A stretch of DNA of 64,000 nucleotides from Bog-473 sp036268485 (lineage in GTDB: Bacteria > Actinomycetota > Acidimicrobiia > Acidimicrobiales > RAAP-2). Position numbers and translations under genes: made by a program. The first letter of the stretch is position 1. The number at the start of each line of letters is the position of its first letter. The stretch is from positions 1 to 64,000 of the forward strand of contig DATAUC010000042.1 in the NCBI GenBank assembly GCA_036268485.1, given 5' to 3'. The notes beneath the pieces are model-generated. The model made no database searches, had not been told where the DNA came from, and was given only the letters and a program-made list of their open reading frames with translations. This document shows, one piece after another, positions 1 through 9,845 of this stretch.

Positions 1-113
1 ACCAACCTCCGGGCCTCGTCACCAGAGATCGTGCCCGGTCGGGCGTCGTGCACCACCCGCACGAGGGTGCGCACCGCCTGCTCGACGTCGGCGTGGAGTG
101 TCGCTGAGACCAC
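1..113 (-). CDS. Truncated N-terminus of a possible HNH/DUF222-type protein
   Basis: Reading the minus strand from a GTG at 113 gives 37 open codons up to the window edge. The peptide is a long amphipathic helix followed by DARPGTISGDEARRLV. Helical N-termini with this kind of PG-x-[IL]-[ST]-GDEAR segment are common in the DUF222 domain of actinobacterial HNH endonuclease-like proteins, which is the basis for the guess. No Shine-Dalgarno is visible before the GTG, and an ATG two bases upstream is in a different frame. The rest of the gene lies outside the window, so the product cannot be confirmed. Confidence 0.35.
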   Translation of the reverse strand, partial: MVSATLHADVEQAVRTLVRVVHDARPGTISGDEARRL

Positions 114-144
114 ATGAAAAGCATAGGGAGGGGGTGTGACAGTC

Positions 145-750
145 CTACCAAGACCCCCGATGGATCCGCTCCGACATATCGGGCACCGTCCGGGCCAACG
201 AGGGCGACGGATGGTCATCCCCATCGGCGTGGCCGACCAGTACCGCACAGAAGAGCCGCCACTCCGGAGGCACCCCCAACGCCGCCGCCAACGCGGCCTC
301 GCCCCGGAAGTTCCCCAGGACGCACGCCCCGAGCCCGGCATCGACGGCGGCCAGCAACAACGTCATCACCCCGAAGGCCGCGTCACCGGTCCAATAGGGC
401 ACCGGCCAGTTCAACTCGGTCGAGCCGAGGACGGTGTCGGACTTGTCGGGCTCGGCGTATCGAGCGACATACGAGGCGGCCGACGCATAGGCCAGCAGCA
501 CCACGGGGGCCCGGCACAGACCTTCCCAACGGGGACTGCGGGCCCGCCAGGCGTCATCGGTGGTGGCATCCCAGTATACGGCGGTCTCAGCTACACCGGA
601 CAGCACGACCCAGGCCGTGCCACCGGTATTGCCGGCGGTTGGGGAGCGCAGGGCAGCCGCCACCATCCGGTCGATCACCGGGGCAGCCACCTCGTCAGAA
701 GCAAAACTCCGCACCATGGCCCGGCGCCGCAGGACCTCGTCGAACTCCAT
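145..750 (-). CDS. Nitroreductase family protein
   Basis: A 201-residue protein of usual length for the FMN-dependent nitroreductase fold, predicted cytosolic. The N-terminus has the family pattern (MEFDEVLRRRAMVRSF, then RM..AALRSPTAGN), which in relatives contacts FMN phosphate. The C-terminal half has the helix with DAGLGACVLGNF, the usual second flavin contact. Such enzymes reduce nitro groups, quinones or related acceptors with NAD(P)H; the substrate cannot be read from the sequence. It is transcribed away from the moeZ-like gene that starts about 70 bases further on. Family assignment is firm and function generic. Confidence 0.85.
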   Translation of the reverse strand: MEFDEVLRRRAMVRSFASDEVAAPVIDRMVAAALRSPTAGNTGGTAWVVLSGVAETAVYWDATTDDAWRARSPRWEGLCRAPVVLLAYASAASYVARYAEPDKSDTVLGSTELNWPVPYWTGDAAFGVMTLLLAAVDAGLGACVLGNFRGEAALAAALGVPPEWRLFCAVLVGHADGDDHPSPSLARTVPDMSERIHRGSW

Positions 751-809
751 CCCGCCAGCTTCTCACCAGAGAGGGAATGTTGACCCCGCTGGTAGTGTTT
801 AACGCTCCT

Positions 810-814
810 GGAGG
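810..814 (+). promoter_or_regulatory. Shine-Dalgarno GGAGG that sets the moeZ-like start
   Basis: GGAGG lies 7 bases before a GTG at 822. This favours that GTG over the in-frame upstream codons, whose translation looks like antisense of the neighbouring nitroreductase rather than real protein. Confidence 0.75.
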
Positions 815-821
815 TTACAAA

Positions 822-1988
822 GTGCCCACACCCCGAGATCTGCTGAACGAAGCGAAGAAGTCCATCCGAGAGATCGAGCCGCCCGCTGCCGAGGAGATCC
901 TGGCGGCGGCAAACGGAACGACCTTCCTCGACGTGCGCGAGCCCGACGAGTACGAGCAGGGCGCCATCCCCGGCGCCGTCCACCTGCCCCGAGGACACCT
1001 CGAGTTTCAGGTCGAGGGCAAGCTCCCGGATAAAGAAGGACCCATCGTCGTCTACTGCGCCGGTGGCGTGCGCTCCGCCTTTGCCGCCAAGACGCTGGGC
1101 GATCTCGGCTACACCGACGTCCAATCGCTCATCGGCGGCTTCAACAAGTGGAAGGACGACGACCGTCCGTGGAAGGCGCCGCAGACGCTGACACCAGCCC
1201 AAAGAAACCGCTACCAGCGCCACCTCCTCCTGCCCGAGATCGGCGAAGTGGGCCAGCTGAAGCTGCTCGAGTCCAAGGTCCTGCTCCTCGGCGCCGGTGG
1301 CCTCGGATCACCGGCTGCTCTGTACTTGGCCGCGGCCGGCGTGGGCACGCTGGGCATCATCGACATGGACGTGGTGGACGAGTCCAACCTGCAGCGTCAG
1401 ATCCTGCACAACATGGACCGCATCGGCGACCGCAAGGTCGATTCGGCCAAGAAGACGCTGACGGCGCTCAATCCCGATGTGAACGTCGTGACCTACGACG
1501 TGCGGCTGGGCGCGGACAACATCTTGGACATCATCGACGGATACGACGTCATCGTCGATGGGACTGACAACTTCCCGACCCGCTATCTCGTCAACGACGC
1601 CGCCCTGCTCAAGCGCATACCGGTGGTCCACGGATCCATCTTCCGCTTCGAGGGCCAGGTCACCGTCTTCGAGCCGTATGTCGGCCCGTGTTACCGCTGC
1701 CTCATCCCCGAGCCGCCTCCCGCCGAGCTCGCCCCGTCCTGCTCGGAGGCCGGAGTCCTCGGTGTGTTGCCCGGCATCATCGGGTCCATCCAGGCCATTG
1801 AGGCCATCAAGATGTTGCTGCGACTCGGTGACCCCCTGGTCGGGCGCCTCCTGTCCTACGACGCCCTGGAGCAGTCGTTCCGCACCTTCAAGGTGCGGCG
1901 TGACCCGGCCTGCCCGGCCTGTGGTCCCGACGCCGGCGAGATCGTCATCGCCGAGTACGACGACCTCTGCATGCCGCACGCCCGCTAA
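822..1988 (+). CDS. moeZ: Rhodanese-MoeB/ThiF fusion: sulfur-carrier adenylyltransferase/sulfurtransferase
   Basis: A 388-residue two-domain protein. Residues about 20-118 form a rhodanese domain with the active-site loop CAGGVR (Cys79), which carries a persulfide. Residues about 125-388 form a MoeB/ThiF adenylyltransferase: nucleotide loop GAGGLGSP at 157-164, the QRQILH segment, and the zinc pairs CYRC and CPAC. In this family the enzyme adenylates the C-terminal glycine of small sulfur carriers (MoaD, ThiS, CysO) and then thiolates it, feeding molybdopterin or cysteine synthesis. The mycobacterial MoeZ has the domains in the opposite order. The start is fixed by the GGAGG at 810-814. The following hydrolase gene is 18 bases away. 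Confidence 0.9.
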   Translation: MPTPRDLLNEAKKSIREIEPPAAEEILAAANGTTFLDVREPDEYEQGAIPGAVHLPRGHLEFQVEGKLPDKEGPIVVYCAGGVRSAFAAKTLGDLGYTDVQSLIGGFNKWKDDDRPWKAPQTLTPAQRNRYQRHLLLPEIGEVGQLKLLESKVLLLGAGGLGSPAALYLAAAGVGTLGIIDMDVVDESNLQRQILHNMDRIGDRKVDSAKKTLTALNPDVNVVTYDVRLGADNILDIIDGYDVIVDGTDNFPTRYLVNDAALLKRIPVVHGSIFRFEGQVTVFEPYVGPCYRCLIPEPPPAELAPSCSEAGVLGVLPGIIGSIQAIEAIKMLLRLGDPLVGRLLSYDALEQSFRTFKVRRDPACPACGPDAGEIVIAEYDDLCMPHAR

Positions 1989-2006
1989 TCCGGCAGACTG
2001 GGGCGC

Positions 2007-2843
2007 ATGGCGCATCGGTTCAAGGCGGGCGACGGGGTAGAGCTGGTCTGGGACGAGCTGGGTGAGCCCCAGAAAGAGGGGCACCCCACCCTGGTACTCG
2101 TCCACGGCTACACCGGCTCGGCCCTCGACTTCGCCGAGGTGGCCCCGGAGCTGGCCCAGCACCGGCGGGTCGTCACTATCGACCAGCGCGGTCACGGGCG
2201 ATCGACCAAGAACGGCACGCTGGAGGGCTATTCGATCGAGCAGCTCTCTACCGACCTGACCGCCTTCCTAGATGCCCACGGCGATGGTCCCGTCGACCTC
2301 CTCGGGCACTCCATGGGCGGCCGGGTCGTGCTCGGCACCGCCCTGGCCCGACCCGACCTGGTCAATTCGCTGATCCTCATGGACACCAGCGCCTGGTCTT
2401 TCGTGCCGGACAACGAGAAGATCCGGGCCGGCCTGGCCACATTCATGGATCGTCTCGATCCCTCCCGCGGCGTGCCCGATCCCAAGACCTTCGACCTGGG
2501 CGGCCCCGAAGCCGACCTGATCCTGGCCGTCGCCCCGGAGCACTTGCGGGAGCGGGACCGGAACTTCCTCGGCATGGATCCCTACGCCATCAAGGCATTG
2601 GGCATGGCCATCCTCGGATCCGAGGGCTCAGTGTCGTACCGCGAGCGGCTGGGCGAGATAAAGGTCCCGGCCACCTTCCTGGTGGGGGAGCACGACCACC
2701 CGATGGTCGACCAGGCCGCCGAACACGTCACGTCCTTGTCCGACGGCCACCTGGCGCTGATCCCGGGCGCTTACCACTCGCCGCAGCTGACCCATCGGAC
2801 CGAATGGCTGGCCGCCATTGAAGGCCACCTGGCCGGCGCATGA
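2007..2843 (+). CDS. Alpha/beta hydrolase
   Basis: A 278-residue single-domain alpha/beta hydrolase, cytosolic, with no signal peptide. It shows the oxyanion segment LVHGYTGS, the DQRGHGRS turn, the nucleophile elbow GHSMGG (Ser102), an acid candidate in VGEHDHP and a C-terminal catalytic His in GAYHSP. The strong HG and GHSMGG motifs put it near the esterase/epoxide hydrolase/C-C hydrolase group. The substrate is unknown. Its stop overlaps the next gene's ATG by 4 bases, so it is translationally coupled to the aldo/keto reductase and probably in one operon with the moeZ-like gene. Confidence 0.88.
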   Translation: MAHRFKAGDGVELVWDELGEPQKEGHPTLVLVHGYTGSALDFAEVAPELAQHRRVVTIDQRGHGRSTKNGTLEGYSIEQLSTDLTAFLDAHGDGPVDLLGHSMGGRVVLGTALARPDLVNSLILMDTSAWSFVPDNEKIRAGLATFMDRLDPSRGVPDPKTFDLGGPEADLILAVAPEHLRERDRNFLGMDPYAIKALGMAILGSEGSVSYRERLGEIKVPATFLVGEHDHPMVDQAAEHVTSLSDGHLALIPGAYHSPQLTHRTEWLAAIEGHLAGA

Positions 2844-3793
2844 CCGCACTTCCGCCTCTCGGCGTCGGCACCTGGGCCTGGGGCGACAAGGGCACCTGGG
2901 GCATGGGTGGCTACGACGCCAGCTACTCCGAGACCACCATCCTCGAGGCCTGGAACGCCAGTATCGAGGCTGGGGTCCTCCTCTTCGATACGGCCGAGGT
3001 CTACGGCGGCGGCGAGAGCGAGCGCATCATCGGCCGCCTCCTGGCCCAGGACCCGACCGCCCGGGCCAAGGTCACCATCGCCACCAAGTTCATGCCGACG
3101 CCGTGGAAGCTGGCCGTGACCAGTGCCCTCGTCTCGGCGGCCAAGGCGTCGCTCGACCGATTGGGCATTGAGCAGATCGACCTCTACCAAATTCACGGTC
3201 CGATATCGCTACGTTCGCATGACGCATTGGCTGAGGCATTGGCCGCGGCCCACTCCCAGGGCCTCGTCAAGGCGGTCGGCGTCTCCAACTACTCACCCAA
3301 AGAGACCCGCTCCATGGACGCCGCGCTGCGCAAGCGGGGGCTCACGTTGGCCAGCAACCAGATCGAGTTCTCCCTACTACGCACCATGCCGATCACCTCG
3401 GGACTGCTGGCCACCTGCGCCGAGCTCGGTGTGGTGCCGCTGGCCTACTCGCCCATCGGGCAGGGCCGCCTGACCGGCAAGTACTCGGCGGCCAACCCGC
3501 CCCCCAAGAGCCGGACGTTCTCCAACCACCCGATGGCCGCCGTCGACAAAATCGTGGCCGAGCTGCACCGCGTCGGGGCTGCCCACGACGACCGCACGCC
3601 CAGCCAGGTGGCACTGGCCTGGATCATGGCCAAGGGCGCCGTCCCCATCCCGGGCGCCAAGAACCGCCAGCAGGCGGTCGAGAATGCCGGGGCGCTGGGC
3701 TGGGAGCTGACATCCGACGAGGTGGCCCAGCTCGATGCCGTGGCCCTGGGCGGCCTGCGCAGCCTGGCCAACCGATTCTGGCAGCACGGCTGA
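2840..3793 (+). CDS. Aldo/keto reductase
   Basis: A 317-residue (alpha/beta)8 NAD(P)H-dependent oxidoreductase of usual family length. The catalytic tetrad is readable: Asp in FDTAEVYG, the Tyr of the same motif, Lys in IATKF and His in YQIHGP. The C-terminal PIPGAKN.QQ segment is the NADPH-binding signature of the YajO/tas-like branch. It reduces small aldehydes or ketones; the physiological substrate is unknown. The ATGA overlap with the upstream hydrolase shows coupled translation, and the CtaG-like gene starts 22 bases downstream. Confidence 0.9.
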   Translation: MTALPPLGVGTWAWGDKGTWGMGGYDASYSETTILEAWNASIEAGVLLFDTAEVYGGGESERIIGRLLAQDPTARAKVTIATKFMPTPWKLAVTSALVSAAKASLDRLGIEQIDLYQIHGPISLRSHDALAEALAAAHSQGLVKAVGVSNYSPKETRSMDAALRKRGLTLASNQIEFSLLRTMPITSGLLATCAELGVVPLAYSPIGQGRLTGKYSAANPPPKSRTFSNHPMAAVDKIVAELHRVGAAHDDRTPSQVALAWIMAKGAVPIPGAKNRQQAVENAGALGWELTSDEVAQLDAVALGGLRSLANRFWQHG

Positions 3794-3815
3794 CCGGCAG
3801 TTACCCTGGGTGGGC

Positions 3816-4745
3816 ATGATCGCCCTGCTGGCTGACGCACCGCTGCCGCCGCTCAAGGGCGGCCAGTTCTTCTCGACCCAGTTCGATTTCGTGCCCGTCG
3901 CCCTAGTGCTGATCGCCCTGGCCCTCTACCTCTGGGGCGTCAAGCGGGTCAACGCCAGCCAACCGCGTCACCTCTGGAAGGGGACCAAGACGGCGGCCTT
4001 CATCGGCGGCCTGGTCACCACCGGACTGTCGATCTTCAGCTTCATCGGCGTCTACGACGGCTTCTTCTTCTGGGACCACATGGTGCAGCACCTGATGCTG
4101 ATCATGGTGGCGGCGCCGCTCTTCGCCATCAGCTCACCGATCGAGCTGGCCTGGCGGGCCACCAAGGGCACGCCCCACCTGGTGGTCACCGAAGTGCTGC
4201 GTTCCCGGGTGGCCAAGGTGCTCGGCAATCCCGCCCTGGCCTTCGTGGCCTACGCCGTCATGATCCCGTTGACGCACCTGACCGTTTGGTACAACTACAC
4301 GCTTCAACACGAGTCGGTGCACAACCTGGAGCACCTCGTCTTCCTCGCCGTGGGGTACCTCTTCTGGCGCCAGATTTTCGGCTCGGACCCCAACGGGTCC
4401 CGCCTGCACCCGGCCATGCAGTTCGGCTTCCTCTTCCTGGCCATCCCCATCGACACCTTCACCGGCCTCTCCCTCAACGGGGCGGTGCACGAGATGTTCC
4501 CGGCCTACCTGCAGCTCCATCCCACCTGGAGTCAGGCCCGCCTGACCAACGACCTCCACATCGGCGGCGTGCTCATGTGGGTAGTCGGCGACACCCTCAT
4601 GCTGTGGCCCATGATTCCGGTGGCGTTGCGTTGGCTGCATATGGATGAACGCCGGGCCATCCGCATCGACCGCGAGCTCGACAACGCCGCTCTGGCCGCC
4701 GAGGCCGAGGCGGTGCTCCGGGCGGCCGACACCTCAACCCCCTAA
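3816..4745 (+). CDS. CtaG-like cytochrome c oxidase assembly membrane protein
   Basis: A 309-residue polytopic membrane protein matching the caa3-type CtaG family (PF09678 type): about seven hydrophobic helices with conserved histidines in WDHMVQHL, the QHESVHNLEHL segment and the DLHIGGVLMW segment. Family members help mature the copper centre of heme-copper oxidases, and the His/Met-rich loops fit copper handling. I start at ATG 3816; a GTG six bases earlier is an alternative. The gene ends 12 bases inside the convergent VOC gene. No oxidase subunits are in the window. Confidence 0.85.
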   Translation: MIALLADAPLPPLKGGQFFSTQFDFVPVALVLIALALYLWGVKRVNASQPRHLWKGTKTAAFIGGLVTTGLSIFSFIGVYDGFFFWDHMVQHLMLIMVAAPLFAISSPIELAWRATKGTPHLVVTEVLRSRVAKVLGNPALAFVAYAVMIPLTHLTVWYNYTLQHESVHNLEHLVFLAVGYLFWRQIFGSDPNGSRLHPAMQFGFLFLAIPIDTFTGLSLNGAVHEMFPAYLQLHPTWSQARLTNDLHIGGVLMWVVGDTLMLWPMIPVALRWLHMDERRAIRIDRELDNAALAAEAEAVLRAADTSTP

Positions 4746-5174
4746 GTCCATCAATTCGATGCGCACCCCGTCGGGGTCGGTGCAGTAGACGAATTCGAGC
4801 GGGGTGCCGGCGAAGTCGATGGTGGTGCGGCTCGACGCCACCCGAGATCCGCCGAGCTCGACCACCTGGGCCGCCACCGCCTCCACGTCGCTGACCCGGA
4901 ACGACAGGTGGGTCAGGCCGAGCTGGTTGACCGGGCGGCGTTCCTTGTCGCCGAATGGCTCAGGTTCGCTGAACGACAGCAGCTCAATGGCCGTGGTGCC
5001 CTTGCGGATGAACTGGGACGTCACCGCCACGTCCTCGAAATCCATGAGCGCGGCGAATTCGGTACCGATCTCGTGGGACTCGGCCTTCTGGAAGCCCAGG
5101 GCCTCGCAGTAGAAGCGCAGGGACACCTCCAGATCGCTGACGCAGATGCCGAAGTGGGAAAAGGTCGGTTCCAT
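4734..5174 (-). CDS. VOC (glyoxalase/dioxygenase superfamily) protein
   Basis: A 146-residue protein covering two beta-alpha-beta-beta-beta modules, the size of a single-chain glyoxalase I-like protein. Candidate metal ligands are the His in FSHFGICVSDLE, the Glu in IELLSF, the His in LTHLSFRV and the Glu in VRIELMDL, in the positions expected for a VOC metal site. It could be a lactoylglutathione lyase-like or methylmalonyl-CoA epimerase-like enzyme. The epimerase reading is attractive because methylmalonyl-CoA mutase is divergently encoded next door, but the sequence alone does not decide it. Confidence 0.85.
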   Translation of the reverse strand: MEPTFSHFGICVSDLEVSLRFYCEALGFQKAESHEIGTEFAALMDFEDVAVTSQFIRKGTTAIELLSFSEPEPFGDKERRPVNQLGLTHLSFRVSDVEAVAAQVVELGGSRVASSRTTIDFAGTPLEFVYCTDPDGVRIELMDLGG

Positions 5175-5220
5175 AGGCCCAGTCTGGCCTCCGCCGCGCT
5201 ATCTCCGTAGTCTGAGTCGC

Positions 5221-6807
<1,587 letters not shown>

Positions 6808-6809
6808 GC

Positions 6810-7493
6810 ATGCCGGCCGCCGATCATCCCCAGGCCGCCTTCTGGCCCCTGTTCGGCCTGGTCATCCGCACGCCCCGGCTCGAAATCCGCCTGCCCCGAG
6901 AAGACGAATTCGGGGCGCTCCTACAGGTCATTGACGACGGGATCCACGATCCGGCCACCATGCCCTTCACCAATGCGTTCACCGATCGACCCCGGCCGGC
7001 CCGTGACCGCGAATCGGCCCAGTGGTGGTGGCGCCAGCGGGCTTCATGGACGTCGGACAAGTGGAGCTACGCGGGGGCCGTCCATGTCGACGGCCGGATC
7101 GTGGGCGTGCAGGACATGATGGCGGAGCACTTCGCCCAGGTGCGATCGGTCACGACCGGGTCGTGGTTGGGTCAGGCGTATCAAGGCCAGGGACTCGGTC
7201 GTGAGATGCGAGAGGCCATGTTGCACCTGGCCTTCGAGGGGCTGGGCGCGGCCGAGGCGCACAGCGGCGCCTTCCACGACAACGCGGCGTCGCTGGGGAC
7301 CTCCCGGGCGGTGGGCTACACGCCCAACGGCGAGCAGCGCGGCGCCCGTCGTGACGGCGTGGACCGCCTCATCAACCTGCGCATCGATCAGGCCACCTGG
7401 GAGGAGCGTCGACGGGACGACATCGAGATCATCGGGCTGGAGGGCTGCCTCGATATGTTCGTCACGCCTACCCCAGCGGGAGACCCTCAATGA
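6810..7493 (+). CDS. GNAT-family N-acetyltransferase
   Basis: A 227-residue protein of the RimJ/RimL-type GNAT branch. It begins with the typical TPRLEIRLPRE strand, and the acetyl-CoA pyrophosphate loop is seen as GQGLGREMREAM (Q-x-x-G-x-G/A pattern), followed by an Asn-containing GAFHDNAASLG segment and R-AVGY. The acceptor could be a protein N-terminus or a small amine; nothing in the sequence decides. It starts 2 bases after the mutase stop and so is probably co-transcribed. Its 3' end overlaps the convergent GntR gene by 26 bases. Confidence 0.85.
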   Translation: MPAADHPQAAFWPLFGLVIRTPRLEIRLPREDEFGALLQVIDDGIHDPATMPFTNAFTDRPRPARDRESAQWWWRQRASWTSDKWSYAGAVHVDGRIVGVQDMMAEHFAQVRSVTTGSWLGQAYQGQGLGREMREAMLHLAFEGLGAAEAHSGAFHDNAASLGTSRAVGYTPNGEQRGARRDGVDRLINLRIDQATWEERRRDDIEIIGLEGCLDMFVTPTPAGDPQ

Positions 7494-7818
7494 TCTGCAC
7501 CAGTTCATCGCGCCGGTAACCCTGCAGCCGGGCGAACTGGACCAATTCTCGGGCGTGGGTCACCACGGCACTCCGGGCCGCCCCGGCGCCACTTACCGTG
7601 ATGCCCCGACCACGTCGGAACTCCACGAGCCCCTCGTCGCGCAAGATCCGCAGCGCCCGCAGGACCGTGTTGGCGTTGACGCCGAGCACGGCGGCCAAAT
7701 CCTTGGCGGGAGGCATGCGCTCACCGGGCCCGCATTCACCGTCGGCGATGGCCCGGCGGATTTCGGCGGCTACCTGCTCATGAAGGTGGGCCGGGTCGGT
7801 CGGGTCGATTGTGAACAC
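7468..7818 (-). CDS. GntR-family regulator, YtrA-like (module 1)
   Basis: A 116-residue repressor-type protein: an N-terminal winged helix-turn-helix (LHEQVAAEIRRAIADGE, then MPPAKDLAAVLGVNANTVLRALR, then GLVEFRRGRGITV) and only a short helical tail, the layout of the YtrA subfamily. These normally control ABC transporters. Here the divergent neighbour is a membrane-anchored propeller protein, and a palindromic site lies between them. GTG 7818 is the start. A close paralogue with the same arrangement sits at 44102-44449. Confidence 0.9.
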   Translation of the reverse strand: MFTIDPTDPAHLHEQVAAEIRRAIADGECGPGERMPPAKDLAAVLGVNANTVLRALRILRDEGLVEFRRGRGITVSGAGAARSAVVTHARELVQFARLQGYRRDELVQIIEGLPLG

Positions 7819-7821
7819 GCT

Positions 7822-7847
7822 CTAATGCTAGCGTTAGTAGCACTATG
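7822..7847. promoter_or_regulatory. Probable GntR operator in the module 1 divergent promoter
   Basis: CTAATGCTAGCGTTAG (7822-7837) is palindromic except for one mismatched pair. It is followed directly by TTAGTAGCACTATG (7834-7847), which contains the inverted repeat TAGT-AGC-ACTA and includes the downstream gene's ATG. A nearly identical 14-mer occurs at 44460-44473 beside the second GntR gene. The position between divergent starts fits autoregulation. Confidence 0.6.
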
Positions 7848-9050
7848 TTGATGACGACCGAGCCGCCCCCGGTGAGAGAGCGGGTGGATCCGCAAGCCCT
7901 GATTGAGGAGGCGAGGCGGCTGCAGCGCCGCCGTTGGAGGCGGATCGGGACGGGAATGCTGGCCCTCGTCGTGGTGGTGGCCCTAGTGGTCACCGGGATC
8001 ATGCACGGGCATGCCCGCCCATCAGCACCGAGCGGCGCCGCCGCGGTCCGCTCGCATCGGTCTCCGGCGTCAACCGCTGGCATGCCCTCGGCCGTTGTCG
8101 CCTGGACCGACTACAACCGGCTCGTTGTCCTCTCCTCGCGGACGGGAACGTACCTTCGGACTCTGGCCACCAACGTCGAAATTGCGTCACCCGGACTCCC
8201 GAATCTCTCCGTCGCCGCTGATGGCATGGTGTACTTCGACGACTCGAGTCAATCGGGCGAGGACGAGATCTATCGCGTACCCATCGGCGGGGGCTCAGCC
8301 CGGCTGGTGACGGCCGGATACGACCCCCAAGTCAGCCCGAACGGCCACGAGCTTGCCTTTATCGCTCCCGAGCCTGGCGGCCAGGTGCCCTATCTGGATC
8401 CGTCCGGAGGCCTGGCCATCGGACAGATCTCTCCCGAAGGACTGACCGACCTTCGGATTCTCAAGCCGACGGAGCAACAACTCAATCAAGGGATCATGCA
8501 GCTCTCGTGGTCTCCGGATTCGCAGCAGCTCTCCTTTGATCAGTTGAACGGCACACTCGACCGCACGTCGTTTTGGCGCATTCCGGTCAACCGCCACGTG
8601 ACCTCGCTCGGGGCTGCTCGCCAAATCCCTCTCGGCAGTCCGTCGCTCACGTGGAATGGCTACTGGGGTGGGCACCTCGCTGGCGTGCCCGACGCCGGCC
8701 TTGGCGTACTGACGTCCCGCAACGGCACGCAAAAGGTCGTCACCATCAATCCGGCCACGGGACTGCAGGTCTCCACGCTATTCACCGTGCCCGGAGACGT
8801 CTGTGTGGCCCTCAGCATGTCGGCGCCGCCTCTCGAGGGTCCCGGCCAGGTCTGCAGCTACCAGTTCAACGAGACGGTGGTCGGCGATACCAGCGGGGCC
8901 GATGTCCTCATCGCCGGAACCACGAAATTCAGTCCGGCCACGGGCGCCAAGAGTGCCCCGGCTCTCTATCGCTGGAATTCACGGAACGGATCGATCGTTC
9001 GACTGCAGTCGGGCGTGGACCTGGCGACCTGGGGACTTCCGGGTTCCTGA
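7845..9050 (+). CDS. Membrane-anchored beta-propeller (TolB/WD40-like) protein
   Basis: A 401-residue protein with a short cytosolic N-terminus rich in Arg (EEARRLQRRRWRR), one transmembrane helix at about residues 35-55, and a large external domain. That domain carries propeller-like strands: DPQVSPNGHELAFIA and LSWSPDSQQLSFDQL resemble TolB/WD40 blades, with 'SPDG-x-x-[LI]-[AS]-F' style repeats. It is probably an extracytoplasmic sensor or binding protein; its ligand is unknown. It is divergent from the GntR gene and shares the operator region. ATG 7851 is an alternative start. The same arrangement recurs at 44497. Confidence 0.75.
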   Translation: MLMTTEPPPVRERVDPQALIEEARRLQRRRWRRIGTGMLALVVVVALVVTGIMHGHARPSAPSGAAAVRSHRSPASTAGMPSAVVAWTDYNRLVVLSSRTGTYLRTLATNVEIASPGLPNLSVAADGMVYFDDSSQSGEDEIYRVPIGGGSARLVTAGYDPQVSPNGHELAFIAPEPGGQVPYLDPSGGLAIGQISPEGLTDLRILKPTEQQLNQGIMQLSWSPDSQQLSFDQLNGTLDRTSFWRIPVNRHVTSLGAARQIPLGSPSLTWNGYWGGHLAGVPDAGLGVLTSRNGTQKVVTINPATGLQVSTLFTVPGDVCVALSMSAPPLEGPGQVCSYQFNETVVGDTSGADVLIAGTTKFSPATGAKSAPALYRWNSRNGSIVRLQSGVDLATWGLPGS

Positions 9051-9101
9051 CGCCGACCTACCTCGATGTGTCCGTGACACCCCCTTCGTAGGATCGTCCC
9101 C

Positions 9102-9794
9102 ATGGACAGAGACCAAGCCATCCTCACCGAGAGCAGTCGCATCGCCGATCTGATTGCCGGTACCGATCTGGCGGCGCCGGTCCCATCGTGCCCGGACTGG
9201 TCGTTTCGCGATCTGGTGCTGCACATCGGAGAGGTCCAGCGCTTCTGGGCCGGCGATCTGCGAGCCGGCGATCCGACCCAACCGTGGCGGGGTGTGACCG
9301 CTCAACCCGAGTCGGATGACGATCTCGAGAGCTGGATGCGAGCCAGCACAGCCGATCTCCTGGGCGCCCTGTCCGAGGTGGGCGACGAGGCTCGCTGCTG
9401 GACGTGGTGGGGCGAGCCCCTCACGTCGGGGGCCATCGGCCGCCACCAGGTGCAGGAAGCCGCGGTGCACCGCTGGGACGCCGAGCTGGCCTCCGGGAGC
9501 GCGGCGCCGCTTTCCCATGAGATCGCCCACGACGGCGTCGGTGAATTTCTGGCCGTGAAATTCGGCGCCACCGATCCGGCCGACCGGCCCGGCCCCATCA
9601 CCTTGCGCTCGACCGACACCGACGGCGAATGGCAGGTCGGCGACAGCGCCGGCGGCGCCGCGTCCATCGTGGTGACGGGCACGGCCTCCAACTTGGTGCT
9701 CGCGCTCTACGGACGGTTCGACGTCAGCGATTTGGCCATCGAAGGCGACGCCGCCGCGACCGCCGCCTTCTTCGGCACCATCGACAACGAGTAG
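9102..9794 (+). CDS. Maleylpyruvate isomerase-like mycothiol-dependent enzyme (DinB fold)
   Basis: A 230-residue protein of the MDMPI family. The N-terminal DinB-like helical bundle contains the metal triad pattern: His41 in LVLHIGEVQ, then Glu119 and His123 in QVQEAAVHRWDAE. The N-terminal PSCPDWSFRDL segment is the family hallmark. A C-terminal sterol-carrier-like beta domain follows. Relatives use mycothiol as a thiol cofactor for isomerisation or detoxification; the substrate here is unknown. The presence of this family supports an actinobacterial host. Confidence 0.88.
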   Translation: MDRDQAILTESSRIADLIAGTDLAAPVPSCPDWSFRDLVLHIGEVQRFWAGDLRAGDPTQPWRGVTAQPESDDDLESWMRASTADLLGALSEVGDEARCWTWWGEPLTSGAIGRHQVQEAAVHRWDAELASGSAAPLSHEIAHDGVGEFLAVKFGATDPADRPGPITLRSTDTDGEWQVGDSAGGAASIVVTGTASNLVLALYGRFDVSDLAIEGDAAATAAFFGTIDNE

Positions 9795-9798
9795 CGCC

Positions 9799-9840
9799 TT
9801 ACGCCGTGATGACCGTACTGAAGTGCTCGACCACCGGGAC
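9799..9840 (-). pseudogene. Remnant of the 3' end of an ABM monooxygenase gene
   Basis: Read on the minus strand this encodes PVVEHFSTVITA followed by a stop, against PVVEHFSIVITA-stop at the end of the intact gene at 12427. The 40 bases 9800-9839 match 12428-12467 at 37 positions, in the same orientation. Nothing of the rest of the gene is present. It lies 6 bases after the stop of the last YbjQ-like gene. Confidence 0.7.
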
Positions 9841-9845
9841 CTGAA

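Noticed and set aside
114..821. Long plus-strand open frame continuous with the moeZ-like gene, suggesting an N-terminal extension of over 200 residues
   Set aside because: The extension is Pro/Arg-rich antisense of the nitroreductase gene. The family's first domain and a GGAGG site both place the start at 822.
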